Of a stretch of 25,812 bases of DNA, positions 7,153-14,268 are shown piece by piece (position 1 is the stretch's first letter; every line of letters begins with the position of its first letter). The notes below the pieces were generated by a model. That model was not told the DNA's origin, did not search any database, and was given only the letters and a program-made list of their open reading frames with translations. Position numbers and translations under genes: made by a program. Source of the stretch: a virus; IMG/VR virus record IMGVR_UViG_3300020190_000317, positions 1-25,812 of that record. One strand, 5' to 3'.

Positions 7153-7187
7153 TTATCATACTATTTAATATATGATAAGGTATTTTT
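7153..7187 (+). terminator. Weak AT-rich hairpin with T-run after portal gene
   Basis: An 8-base perfect inverted repeat, TTATCATA (7153-7160) and TATGATAA (7171-7178), is followed by GGTA and seven T (7183-7189 region). AT-only pairing makes it a weak terminator. The loop holds a TATTTA promoter-like motif. Confidence 0.4.
7162..7180 (+). promoter_or_regulatory. Candidate late promoter in hairpin loop after portal
   Basis: TATTTAATATATGATAAGG begins 33 bases before ATG 7195 and shares the TATTTA core. It begins in the loop and extends over the right arm of the hairpin at 7153-7178. Confidence 0.38.
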
Positions 7188-7194
7188 TTCACTT

Positions 7195-8082
7195 ATGGCG
7201 GATTCTTTTATGAAATCTAGTATTAAGCATAATAAGCTAAGAAACACTGGTATCCTTTTTGAACTATTAGTACGTCAAATTACTGCTGACGTAATGGAAA
7301 ACAAAAAAGATGGAGTTGCTGTTAAGTTAATGCGTGAATTCTTTAATTCGAAAAAAGAATTAGGTAAAGAACTTATGTTATACCGTGCATTTTTTAACGT
7401 TCAGAACGTGTCTGAACAAAAAGCATTTCAACTATTGAAGTTAGTAACCGAGCAAAGAAAGAATCTCGACCAACATGCGTTAGACACCCAAAAATATCTT
7501 TTAATTAAAGAAATTAAAAAGAACTTTGATTTAAAAGAATTCTTCGCAGCACGTATTCCTTCATATAAGATTTATGCATCTATCTATAAGAATTTTGACG
7601 CAGCAATTAATGGAATCAACGATACGACAACTATTGAAGAATTAGCAAGTAGTCAATTTACAATTGTTGAACATCTAGCAGGTAAATCTGTAAACAAGGA
7701 AATTAAAGAACATAATGAATTGTCAAATATCATTCGTAGTCAAGATGATGATATTAGATTCCTTGCGTATAAAATTTTAATTGAACGTTTCAATGAAAAG
7801 TATAAGGGATTAGATGAAGCACAAAAGAAACTGCTTCAAGAATATATTTACAATATCTCAAATACATCAAAGTTAAAAACATATACACAAACAGAAAGTC
7901 GTCGTTTGGCAAAGGCAATTACACAATCATCTATTAAAGTTAAAGACAAGGTTACTCGTATTAAGCTAAGTGAAGTTGTATCTCAACTTCAAAAGGTACA
8001 AACCGCTACCGTCATCAAAGAAAATCATATGACCGCTATGTTAATTGGATATGAAATTCTCAAGGAGCTTAAGGCATTATGA
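7195..8082 (+). CDS. Helical protein between portal and prohead protease
   Basis: The product has 295 residues, almost entirely predicted helical and rich in Lys, Glu, Ile and Leu, with no signal peptide or membrane segment. No family motif is recognised. In T4 the small prohead core genes 67 and 68 lie between portal and protease, and this gene occupies that position, but it is much larger and no similarity can be claimed. The start ATG 7195 has only a weak AAGG upstream at a long distance. The alternative ATG 7210 has none. The gene ends with an ATGA overlap into the next, so the two are probably translationally coupled. A role in prohead core or portal assembly is a guess from position. 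Confidence 0.75.
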   Translation: MADSFMKSSIKHNKLRNTGILFELLVRQITADVMENKKDGVAVKLMREFFNSKKELGKELMLYRAFFNVQNVSEQKAFQLLKLVTEQRKNLDQHALDTQKYLLIKEIKKNFDLKEFFAARIPSYKIYASIYKNFDAAINGINDTTTIEELASSQFTIVEHLAGKSVNKEIKEHNELSNIIRSQDDDIRFLAYKILIERFNEKYKGLDEAQKKLLQEYIYNISNTSKLKTYTQTESRRLAKAITQSSIKVKDKVTRIKLSEVVSQLQKVQTATVIKENHMTAMLIGYEILKELKAL

Positions 8083-8582
8083 GTAACGAAGAAAAACTTA
8101 GAGCATTTATTCGTAAAGTTCTAGAACAAGAACTTAAAGAAATTAGTACATCAGCCGGAGCAGGTGCATATCTTACCCCTATGGCATTTCGTGGTAATGT
8201 TCAAAAAAATATTGCTAAGATGAAAAATGTAGCCACTCAATTAGGATATAAGTTATCACATCGTGGTGAAGAAGAAATGAAACGCCGTGCCGATACCATG
8301 GAACAACTTCAAAAAGAAAATCTTGTTGAAGGTAAAATTAGATATCACGAATATAAGAAAGATGAAAGTGCAACATCTACTCAAAAAATTGCAAAGACCA
8401 TTTCTGAAATCAATAAAAACTTGATGGAAATGGAACGAATGTTAAAGATGAATGCTCGTCTACAAAAAGAATCTGGAATTGCCAGTGAAGCATTGTATCG
8501 TCGTACCCAACAAGGATTATTAAAGTTAGAAGCACGGTTACTTCACCTCGCCGGTAAAGTACGGGACATAAGAGGAAAGTAA
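8079..8582 (+). CDS. Helical head-module protein with STSAGAGAYLTP motif
   Basis: The product has 167 residues and starts in an ATGA overlap with the gene before. The N-terminal helix contains L-K-E (19-21), a candidate gp21-type site. It is directly followed by ISTSAGAGAYLTPMAF (22-37), a Gly/Ala/Ser motif I recognise as recurring after the leader in small virion proteins of T4-like aquatic phages. The remainder is charged helix with coiled-coil character (about 95-160), basic overall, ending in a KVRDIRGK tail. It lies directly upstream of the prohead protease. Its position corresponds to the T4 core genes 67/68, and it could be a core or internal protein; this is inferred from the leader and location. 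Confidence 0.75.
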   Translation: MSNEEKLRAFIRKVLEQELKEISTSAGAGAYLTPMAFRGNVQKNIAKMKNVATQLGYKLSHRGEEEMKRRADTMEQLQKENLVEGKIRYHEYKKDESATSTQKIAKTISEINKNLMEMERMLKMNARLQKESGIASEALYRRTQQGLLKLEARLLHLAGKVRDIRGK

Positions 8583-8583
8583 T

Positions 8584-9171
8584 ATGAAGAATTTATTAGT
8601 TGAATACAATGTCATTGAATACGGAAAGGATTTATTAGCTGAAGCGGCTGATGTTAGTAAACCATTGATGTTAAAGAATGTTCTTCTTCAACGAGCTGAA
8701 GCAAAAAATCAAAATGGACGTATTTACCCACAAGAAATCTTACAGCGTGAAGCCGGAACTTATAAAGAAAACTTTGTAGTCCAACGCCGTGCTCTTGGTG
8801 AACTTGACCATCCAGAAAGTCCAGTGGTCAACCTTAAGAACGTATGTTGTAACGTTACGGAATTATGGTTTGAAGGGCAAGACGTTCGTGGTAACATTGA
8901 AATTCTTTCCACTCCATCGGGCAATATTGTTCGTGAACTCATCAAAAATAACATTCGTCTTGGTGTATCCTCACGTGGTATGGGGTCAGTTAAGTCAATC
9001 GGTGAAAATACCGTAGAAGTTGGTGACGACTTCTCACTTATTTGTTTTGATATTGTCAGTAACCCAAGTACACGCGGTGCATTCATTAACGAAAGTACGA
9101 AAAGTACTATCACTACACCATATTCACGTATTGATTCACTAGTATACGATTTCCTCAGTGAAGTAAAATGA
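8584..9171 (+). CDS. 21: Prohead core protease (T4 gp21-like)
   Basis: This serine protease, of the herpesvirus-assemblin-like fold, cleaves scaffold, capsid and internal proteins during head maturation. The 195 residues compare with 212 in T4 gp21. Motifs are NGRIYP (44-49), the histidine motif GELDHPES (72-79, H76), GVSSRGMGS (127-135) with the nucleophile serine, and SLICFDIVSNPSTRG (151-165). Two [L/I]-x-E sites near its own N-terminus (LVE at 5-7, LAE at 18-20 followed by AA) fit self-processing. Its start lies just after the previous stop with AGAGGAAAG upstream, and its stop overlaps the start of the following metallopeptidase by four bases. Confidence 0.93.
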   Translation: MKNLLVEYNVIEYGKDLLAEAADVSKPLMLKNVLLQRAEAKNQNGRIYPQEILQREAGTYKENFVVQRRALGELDHPESPVVNLKNVCCNVTELWFEGQDVRGNIEILSTPSGNIVRELIKNNIRLGVSSRGMGSVKSIGENTVEVGDDFSLICFDIVSNPSTRGAFINESTKSTITTPYSRIDSLVYDFLSEVK

Positions 9172-9731
9172 AATTAGCAAAGGAATTTGTTAAGTTTACA
9201 GTTAAAGAATTAGGATTAAAATCATTACCTAAGAGTATTAAGTTCGAGGGTGATGGTTATTCTGCGCAACATTTAACATTTGGAACGTATAATCCTTCTA
9301 CCGATGAAATCGTGGTGGTCAAGGGTCAACGTCATCCTATTGATGTATTACGTACATTAGCCCACGAATTGGTTCACCACAAACAACGTGAAGATGGACA
9401 AGAATTGAATGGTGAAAATGGATCAACCACGGAAAATGAAGCAAATGCAATGGCTGGAGAACTGATGAGAAAGTTTAGAACAGTTCGTCCAGAGATATTC
9501 AATGTTGGGCCTTGGGGATTTCATACCAATATGGAAGGAAAGATTCAATCTATTTTACAAGTTGCAAAAACAGGTAAAGCACAAAAGATTGAAGAACATT
9601 ATGTAGATGGATTTACTGCAAAACTATTAGTAACAGTTGCTCACAATCTATCCGCAAATAATAGAAAGAAGTTTTATAACGAATCTATAGGTGATATGGT
9701 CACCTTAGCATATAAATTAGTTACTCAGTAA
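9168..9731 (+). CDS. Putative zinc metallopeptidase (HELVH) in the head module
   Basis: The product has 187 residues. The zincin motif is HELVH (66-70), in the context LRTLAHELVHHKQ. Downstream acidic residues at STTENEANAMAG (87-98; E89 or E91) are placed as expected for the third zinc ligand of gluzincin-type enzymes. The N-terminal part (about 24-58) looks like the beta strands that precede the HExxH helix. The C-terminal 40 residues (VDGFTAKLLVTVAHNLSANN onward) form a separate small helical unit. There is no signal peptide, so it acts in the cytoplasm or the virion. The ATGA overlap with the prohead protease strongly suggests coupled expression and a role in head maturation or as a packaged protease. 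The substrate is unknown. Confidence 0.78.
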   Translation: MKLAKEFVKFTVKELGLKSLPKSIKFEGDGYSAQHLTFGTYNPSTDEIVVVKGQRHPIDVLRTLAHELVHHKQREDGQELNGENGSTTENEANAMAGELMRKFRTVRPEIFNVGPWGFHTNMEGKIQSILQVAKTGKAQKIEEHYVDGFTAKLLVTVAHNLSANNRKKFYNESIGDMVTLAYKLVTQ

Positions 9732-9743
9732 AACGGAGGCAGT

Positions 9744-9968
9744 ATGTACGTTGAAGTTAAAGGTGATAAACAAGTTGATTTAGAACGAGCACTCCAGCAG
9801 TTCGTCAAACAGGTTAAAAAAGCCGAATTGATGGAAGATTTAAAGAAGAAAGAATTCTATTTGAAGAAGTCGAAGAGACTCCAAAAGAAAAGTCAAGACG
9901 CCCTTCGCCGTAGAAAACGGGAAGAAAGTAAGGTGCAAAAGAAAAACAACAACAATAATACATTTTAA
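9744..9968 (+). CDS. rpsU: Ribosomal protein bS21 homologue
   Basis: The product has 74 residues; E. coli S21 has 71. The pattern matches S21: a short N-terminal strand, then VDLERALQQFVKQVKKAELM (11-30) corresponding to the F.ALRRFKR..EKAG helix, then KKKEFYLKKSKR with the hallmark EFY (37-39), then a very basic tail. It ends in a run of five or more Asn residues followed by TF. S21 sits near the anti-Shine-Dalgarno end of 16S rRNA and influences initiation. Phage-encoded bS21 has been reported and is thought to replace the host copy. It has one of the strongest ribosome binding sites here (ACGGAGG). The gene lies between the head proteases and the scaffold and is followed by a terminator. 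Confidence 0.82.
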   Translation: MYVEVKGDKQVDLERALQQFVKQVKKAELMEDLKKKEFYLKKSKRLQKKSQDALRRRKREESKVQKKNNNNNTF

Positions 9969-9994
9969 CTAAAAATTGATGTTTTACAAAAAAC

Positions 9995-10010
9995 AATAAT
10001 ATATATTATT
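9995..10010 (+). repeat. 16-base perfect AT palindrome before the scaffold gene
   Basis: Positions 9995-10010 read the same on both strands (AATAATATATATTATT). The palindrome lies just after bS21 and runs into a TATTTAG sequence and a terminator hairpin. It may be a protein-binding site or simply AT-rich spacer. Confidence 0.5.
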
Positions 10011-10014
10011 TAGT

Positions 10015-10040
10015 ACACCTCATTTGGGGTGTGATTTTTT
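10015..10040 (+). terminator. Intrinsic terminator after bS21
   Basis: A 7-pair stem (ACACCTC / GGGGTGT with one G-T pair) has an ATTT loop and is followed by GA and six T. It would stop transcription from the portal-protease-bS21 block before the scaffold and capsid genes. Confidence 0.8.
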
Positions 10041-10103
10041 GTTGTATATATACGTCATAATGGCTCACAATAGTCATTTTAATTCTCATAGGAGAGAAAA
10101 TTT

Positions 10104-11387
10104 ATGGCAGAGTTCGAATTCACGAACAAGCTTTTAAAGGAAGCAATTGCAGACGCAGAAGCAGTTCGTCAAACAGCAATTGAAAACGCAAAGCTTTCAT
10201 TAGAAGAAACGTTCACACCCCAAATTAAGTCAATGCTTTCACGCAGACTTCGCGCAGAAGCAGAAGGCATGGAACATGATGAAGAAGAAAAGGATGTAGA
10301 AAAGAAAGAAGAACCAAAAACAGAAATGGCAAAACCAGAAGAAGAAAAGAAGCATATGGAAACTGAAGCTGCAACTGAAACTCCATTTGAAGACGGAGAA
10401 TCAGAAGGTGGTCATCTTGCAGCAACATCAGATATCGGCGCAGGTGACAATAAGGAACCATCACCAGAAGCATTTGATTCAGCAGACGATGATGAAAGTG
10501 GCGAAGACGCAGGCGAAAGTGATACCGATTGGTATGATGACTGGTCAGACGCTGACTTTGACCTTGATGAAGTAATCAAGGAATTAGAAGCAGACCTTAA
10601 GGAAGTCTCACATGACGAAGACGAAAAGGAAGAAGAAAAAATGGACGAAGCTATGCATGACGAAGAAGAAAAGGAAGAAATGAAGGAAGAAATGCATGGT
10701 GAAGAAGACAAAGAAGAAAAGAAAGCAGACAAAGCATTCCCAATGGAAGCCCCAGAAGGTGATGCAGAAAAACCAGAAATTCCAACTAAGTCTTCAGATA
10801 TCGGAAAAGAAGCCGCACACACCGCAGCAGATGTAAATACTTTTGTAGCCGAACCATCAGATGTAAATAAGATGGAAGGTGAAGAAATGAAGGGTCACGA
10901 AGAAGAAGGCGAAGAAGAACTTGATTTAGAAGCAATTCTCGCAGAATTGGAAGCCGAAGATGAAAAACATAAGGTATCATCTGAAAAAATGGCATCCCTA
11001 GAGAAAGAACTTGCAGAATATCGTCAGGCTGTAAAGCTCCTACGAGGCAAGCTACACGAAGTCAATCTTCTCAACGCAAAACTCTTGTACACCAACAAAA
11101 TCTTCCGTAAGGAAGGTTTGACTACTGAACAAAAGGTAATGGTCGTAGAAAACTTTGACCGTGCAACCACCGTTCGTGAAATCAAGATGGTATACACAGT
11201 TTTGGTAGAAACATTAACTTCCGCAGCAAAGGTAGTAAAGGCAACAAAGGCACCAAGTAAGGTGGTCACCGAAGGGTTCGCAAGTAAGGCAACCCCAAGT
11301 ACCGCTCCAAAGACTGAAGCACCAGCAGTTATCGCAGAAAACTCTGTTGCTAAGCGTTTACAACAACTCGCAGGAATCATTTCATAA
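10104..11387 (+). CDS. 22: Prohead scaffold protein (T4 gp22-like)
   Basis: This is the main core protein on which the capsid shell assembles, later degraded by the prohead protease. The 427 residues compare with 269 in T4 gp22; the extra length lies in a long acidic region (about 50-290) rich in Glu, Asp, Lys and Met. The N-terminal helix contains L-K-E followed by A (11-14) and the family-like AEAVRQTAIENAKLSLEE. The C-terminal third is the conserved coiled-coil part, with LRGKLHEVNLLNAKLLYTNK and a VVENFDRATTVREIKMVY stretch, ending in RLQQLAGI. AGGAGAG precedes the start. The major capsid gene follows after 17 bases, so the two are co-expressed. The acidity could recruit the basic small proteins encoded upstream. 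Confidence 0.92.
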   Translation: MAEFEFTNKLLKEAIADAEAVRQTAIENAKLSLEETFTPQIKSMLSRRLRAEAEGMEHDEEEKDVEKKEEPKTEMAKPEEEKKHMETEAATETPFEDGESEGGHLAATSDIGAGDNKEPSPEAFDSADDDESGEDAGESDTDWYDDWSDADFDLDEVIKELEADLKEVSHDEDEKEEEKMDEAMHDEEEKEEMKEEMHGEEDKEEKKADKAFPMEAPEGDAEKPEIPTKSSDIGKEAAHTAADVNTFVAEPSDVNKMEGEEMKGHEEEGEEELDLEAILAELEAEDEKHKVSSEKMASLEKELAEYRQAVKLLRGKLHEVNLLNAKLLYTNKIFRKEGLTTEQKVMVVENFDRATTVREIKMVYTVLVETLTSAAKVVKATKAPSKVVTEGFASKATPSTAPKTEAPAVIAENSVAKRLQQLAGIIS

Positions 11388-11404
11388 CTCACTAGGAGAT
11401 AAGC

Positions 11405-12988
11405 ATGTCAGACGTAAATTCACTTATCAACGAAGCCGGTTCAGCACACAAGGTAATCGTTGAACAATCCCGCCAATTAGCAGGTAAGTGGGAAAAGTCA
11501 GGTCTTCTTGAAGGCTTGAAGGGAACAGAAAAGCAAGGTATGGCAGTAATGCTTGAAAACCAAGCTTCACAACTTCTCTCAGAAAACTCATTCACCAACC
11601 AAGCAGGCACCTCAGGTGAACAATGGGCAGGTGTAGCACTTCCATTAGTCCGTAAGGTCTTCGGAAGTATCGCAAGTAAGAACTTCGTATCAGTCCAACC
11701 AATGAACCTTCCTTCAGGACTTGTGTTCTTCATGGACTTCAAGTACGGTAACACTATACTTGGAAAGACCGCAGGTCAATCACTCTATGGTACCGCACTT
11801 TCAAACACCTACAGTGCATTTGGTAACCAAGATGCAGGTGGCTTATACGGCGCAGGTGCATTCGGCTACTCAATCAACGATGCATCAACAAACATCGTTC
11901 CAGTAGCTTCACAATCAGTAAGTTTGTCAGATATCAACTTCAACACTCTTTTCAACACTGCAAGTCTCAGTAAGTACGTAGTACCAGCAGTAAGTGCTTC
12001 AAACGCAGACTTCTTAGCAGTACGTACCTTCGTACCAAGTGGTTCAGGTGCAGACATGGCAGCACTTGTCCTCCAAGAATTCACCAAGTACGATGGCACC
12101 AACATCACCTTCATCGTCAACACCGCAGCATCAGGTACCAAGACTGTTGACAAGATTACTTTCGTCAAGCAACCAACCGACACCACCCGTGGTGACTTCG
12201 AAGATCGTGATGGTTCAACCGACTTAGCAATTCCACAAATCGATCTTGAACTCCGTTCAGAAACTATCGTTGCTAAGACACGTAAGTTAAAGGCAGTCTG
12301 GTCACCAGAACTTGCACAAGACTTGAACGCATACCACAGTGTGGATGCAGAAGCTGAATTAACAGCAATGTTAAGTGATTACATCTCAACCGAAATCGAC
12401 CTCGAAATCCTTGATATGTTAATCGCAGCTGTACCAAGTCTTACCACCGAATTCTGGTCAACCCAAATCGGTAGTGTATACAATTCAGTAACCGGTGCAT
12501 TTGCAGTATCTTCATACACTGGTACCGCATGGACCAATATGACCTGGTTCCAAACACTTGGTCAAAAGATGCAAAAGGTAAGTAACAAGATTCATCAACT
12601 CACCATGCGTGGTGGTGCAAACTTTGCAGTATGTTCACCAACCGTCGCAACAATCCTTGAAACCATCCCAGGCTTCATGGCAAACACAGATGGTGACAAG
12701 ATGGAATTTGCAGGTGGCGTAACCAAGGTTGGTTCATTCCAAAACCGTTACACCATCTACAAGAACCCATACATGAAGGAAAACGTCCTATTATTGGGCT
12801 TCCGTGGAAGTAACTTCCTCGAAACTGGTGCAGTATATGCACCATATATCCCACTCATCATGACTCCGCTCGTGTATGACCCAAACAACTTCACCCCACG
12901 CCGTGGTGTGATGACCCGTTACGCAAAGAAGGTAGTACGTCCTGAATTCTTCGGTAAGGTTCTTATCGACGGATTAAACTTACTATAA
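11405..12988 (+). CDS. 23: Major capsid protein (T4 gp23-like)
   Basis: This HK97-fold shell protein has 527 residues (T4 gp23 has 521). The N-terminus has I-N-E followed by AG (8-12), and a second site, LSE (58-60), close to the position where T4 gp23 is cut (after residue 65). The family signature SVQPMNLPSGLVFFMDFKYG lies at about 96-115. Later segments include ELRSETIVAKTRKLKAVWSP and a C-terminal FTPRRGVMTRYAKKVVRPEF, typical of gp23. AGGAGA precedes the start, and an intrinsic terminator lies 28 bases after the stop. Codon use is noticeably enriched in C-ending codons compared with neighbouring small genes, as expected for a very highly expressed protein. No separate vertex protein (gp24) is seen in the window. 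Confidence 0.97.
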   Translation: MSDVNSLINEAGSAHKVIVEQSRQLAGKWEKSGLLEGLKGTEKQGMAVMLENQASQLLSENSFTNQAGTSGEQWAGVALPLVRKVFGSIASKNFVSVQPMNLPSGLVFFMDFKYGNTILGKTAGQSLYGTALSNTYSAFGNQDAGGLYGAGAFGYSINDASTNIVPVASQSVSLSDINFNTLFNTASLSKYVVPAVSASNADFLAVRTFVPSGSGADMAALVLQEFTKYDGTNITFIVNTAASGTKTVDKITFVKQPTDTTRGDFEDRDGSTDLAIPQIDLELRSETIVAKTRKLKAVWSPELAQDLNAYHSVDAEAELTAMLSDYISTEIDLEILDMLIAAVPSLTTEFWSTQIGSVYNSVTGAFAVSSYTGTAWTNMTWFQTLGQKMQKVSNKIHQLTMRGGANFAVCSPTVATILETIPGFMANTDGDKMEFAGGVTKVGSFQNRYTIYKNPYMKENVLLLGFRGSNFLETGAVYAPYIPLIMTPLVYDPNNFTPRRGVMTRYAKKVVRPEFFGKVLIDGLNLL

Positions 12989-13016
12989 TCTAGTAAGCTA
13001 ACGGAGGGAATAAACT

Positions 13017-13041
13017 GGGTGGCCGAAAGGTCACCCTTTTT
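13017..13041 (+). terminator. Intrinsic terminator after major capsid gene
   Basis: An 8-pair stem, GGGTGGCC / GGTCACCC with one G-T pair, is closed by a GAAA tetraloop and followed by TTTTTATTT. It is the strongest terminator in the window and would insulate the capsid transcript from the neck genes. Confidence 0.88.
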
Positions 13042-13078
13042 ATTTGCCTTAAAATAAGAGTTAATGATTTAATAAAAC

Positions 13079-13091
13079 TATTTATTATAAG
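13079..13091 (+). promoter_or_regulatory. Candidate late promoter before neck gene
   Basis: TATTTATTATAAG begins 32 bases before the ATG at 13111, directly after the capsid terminator, where a new transcript should start. It shares the TATTTA core with other gaps in the window. The left part overlaps an AT inverted repeat (13070-13087). Assignment as a promoter is inferred from recurrence and position. Confidence 0.42.
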
Positions 13092-13110
13092 TCCCTAATT
13101 AGAGAGAATT

Positions 13111-14265
13111 ATGGAAACACAAGAACCAATTTTTTACGACGGTAATCCAAGAAATCCATTTGGTATAACACCATTTGGGTTTTTCGATAACGATCAAGAG
13201 TTCGTTACCGATGCTCCACGGGCGGCTGAATTCGTGGCACGGAAATTGGGGTATCCAGTTGTCGAAGTAGAATTGACTGATAAACAAATTTACGCATGTT
13301 TTGAAGAAGCTATTACCACGTATGGTAATCAAGTTAATCAATTTAATGCACGTGAATACATGATGTCTTTACAAGGTGTTAGTACAGCAACATCTGCTAC
13401 ACAACGAAATATTATAGGAACACCATTACCTCAATTAATTAGACTTGCAAATGATTATGGTGTAGAAGCTCAATCCGGTGGAAATGTTGAAATTAAAAGA
13501 GGGTATATTTCTGCATCTATTGGAACACAAAGTTATGATTTAAAATCATTGTGGGCAAACGTATACGAAAGTGGATCAGCAATTGAAATTCGTCGTGTAT
13601 ATCACTATATGCCGTCAGCAGTAGCTCGTTACTATGACCCATTTGCAACCACGGGTCTTGGTCTAACTAACCTAATGGCAGAATTTGGATTTGATGGATT
13701 TTCACCACCAGTCACATTTGTGATGATGCCAGCATACGAAGACTTACTCCGTATTCAAGCAATCGAAATCAACGATATGATTCGTAAGAGTCAATACGGA
13801 TTTGAAATATCAAACAACATCATCAAATTCTCTCCAGTATTTAAGAGAGATTCAGTTATTTATTTTGACTATAATGTAGCAAAAGACAAACAAGCAAATA
13901 TATTCCAATCTGGGTCGAATGTAGCAAGTGACCTTTCAAATGTTCCATATGAACATATCAATTACACCAAGACAAATGATATGTCACGTACATGGATATT
14001 CAGATATACACTTTCATTAGCAAAAGAACTGTTAGGTATTATTCGTTCTAAGTTTGAAAATATTCCTTATCCAGACGGAATTATCAGATTAGATGGTGAA
14101 ATGCTTCGTCGTGAAGCAGTTGCAGAAAAAGAAGCATTGACCAAAGAACTTCGAGAAACACTTGAAGAAACTGGTATGCAAGCACAAATGAAAAAACAAG
14201 CAGAAAATGCAAAGATGATGCAAGAAACATTTGCAAAGATACCAACACTCATTTACATAGGTTAA
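13111..14265 (+). CDS. 13: Neck protein (T4 gp13-like)
   Basis: This head-completion protein of the neck joins the filled head to the tail. It has 384 residues (T4 gp13 has 309). The N-terminal pattern (FGITPFGFFDNDQEF, then a LGYPVVEVELTDKQIYACFE stretch and YGNQVN) is the one I associate with gp13 homologues of aquatic T4-like phages. The centre has a hydrophobic beta-rich region (RVYHYMPSAVARYYDP). The C-terminal 60 residues are a charged helix (REAVAEKEALTKELRETLEE) that may form a coiled coil. AGAGAG precedes the start. The next gene starts 3 bases after its stop, forming a neck operon with the two following genes. Assignment rests on pattern and on position before a gp15-like gene. Confidence 0.85.
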   Translation: METQEPIFYDGNPRNPFGITPFGFFDNDQEFVTDAPRAAEFVARKLGYPVVEVELTDKQIYACFEEAITTYGNQVNQFNAREYMMSLQGVSTATSATQRNIIGTPLPQLIRLANDYGVEAQSGGNVEIKRGYISASIGTQSYDLKSLWANVYESGSAIEIRRVYHYMPSAVARYYDPFATTGLGLTNLMAEFGFDGFSPPVTFVMMPAYEDLLRIQAIEINDMIRKSQYGFEISNNIIKFSPVFKRDSVIYFDYNVAKDKQANIFQSGSNVASDLSNVPYEHINYTKTNDMSRTWIFRYTLSLAKELLGIIRSKFENIPYPDGIIRLDGEMLRREAVAEKEALTKELRETLEETGMQAQMKKQAENAKMMQETFAKIPTLIYIG

Positions 14266-14268
14266 TAA

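Noticed and set aside
9744-9968. bS21 gene as evidence for a Bacteroidetes host
   Set aside because: S21 is linked to reduced Shine-Dalgarno use in that group, but genes here have regular GGAG-type sites, so the host cannot be inferred this way.
9995-10010. Origin of replication or attachment site at the palindrome
   Set aside because: A single short AT palindrome with no iterons, integrase or replication gene nearby; a regulatory or neutral explanation is simpler.
10104-11387. Scaffold acidic region as a separate acidic or nucleic-acid-mimic protein
   Set aside because: The frame is continuous with gp22-like N- and C-terminal parts; the acidic middle is an enlarged core region.
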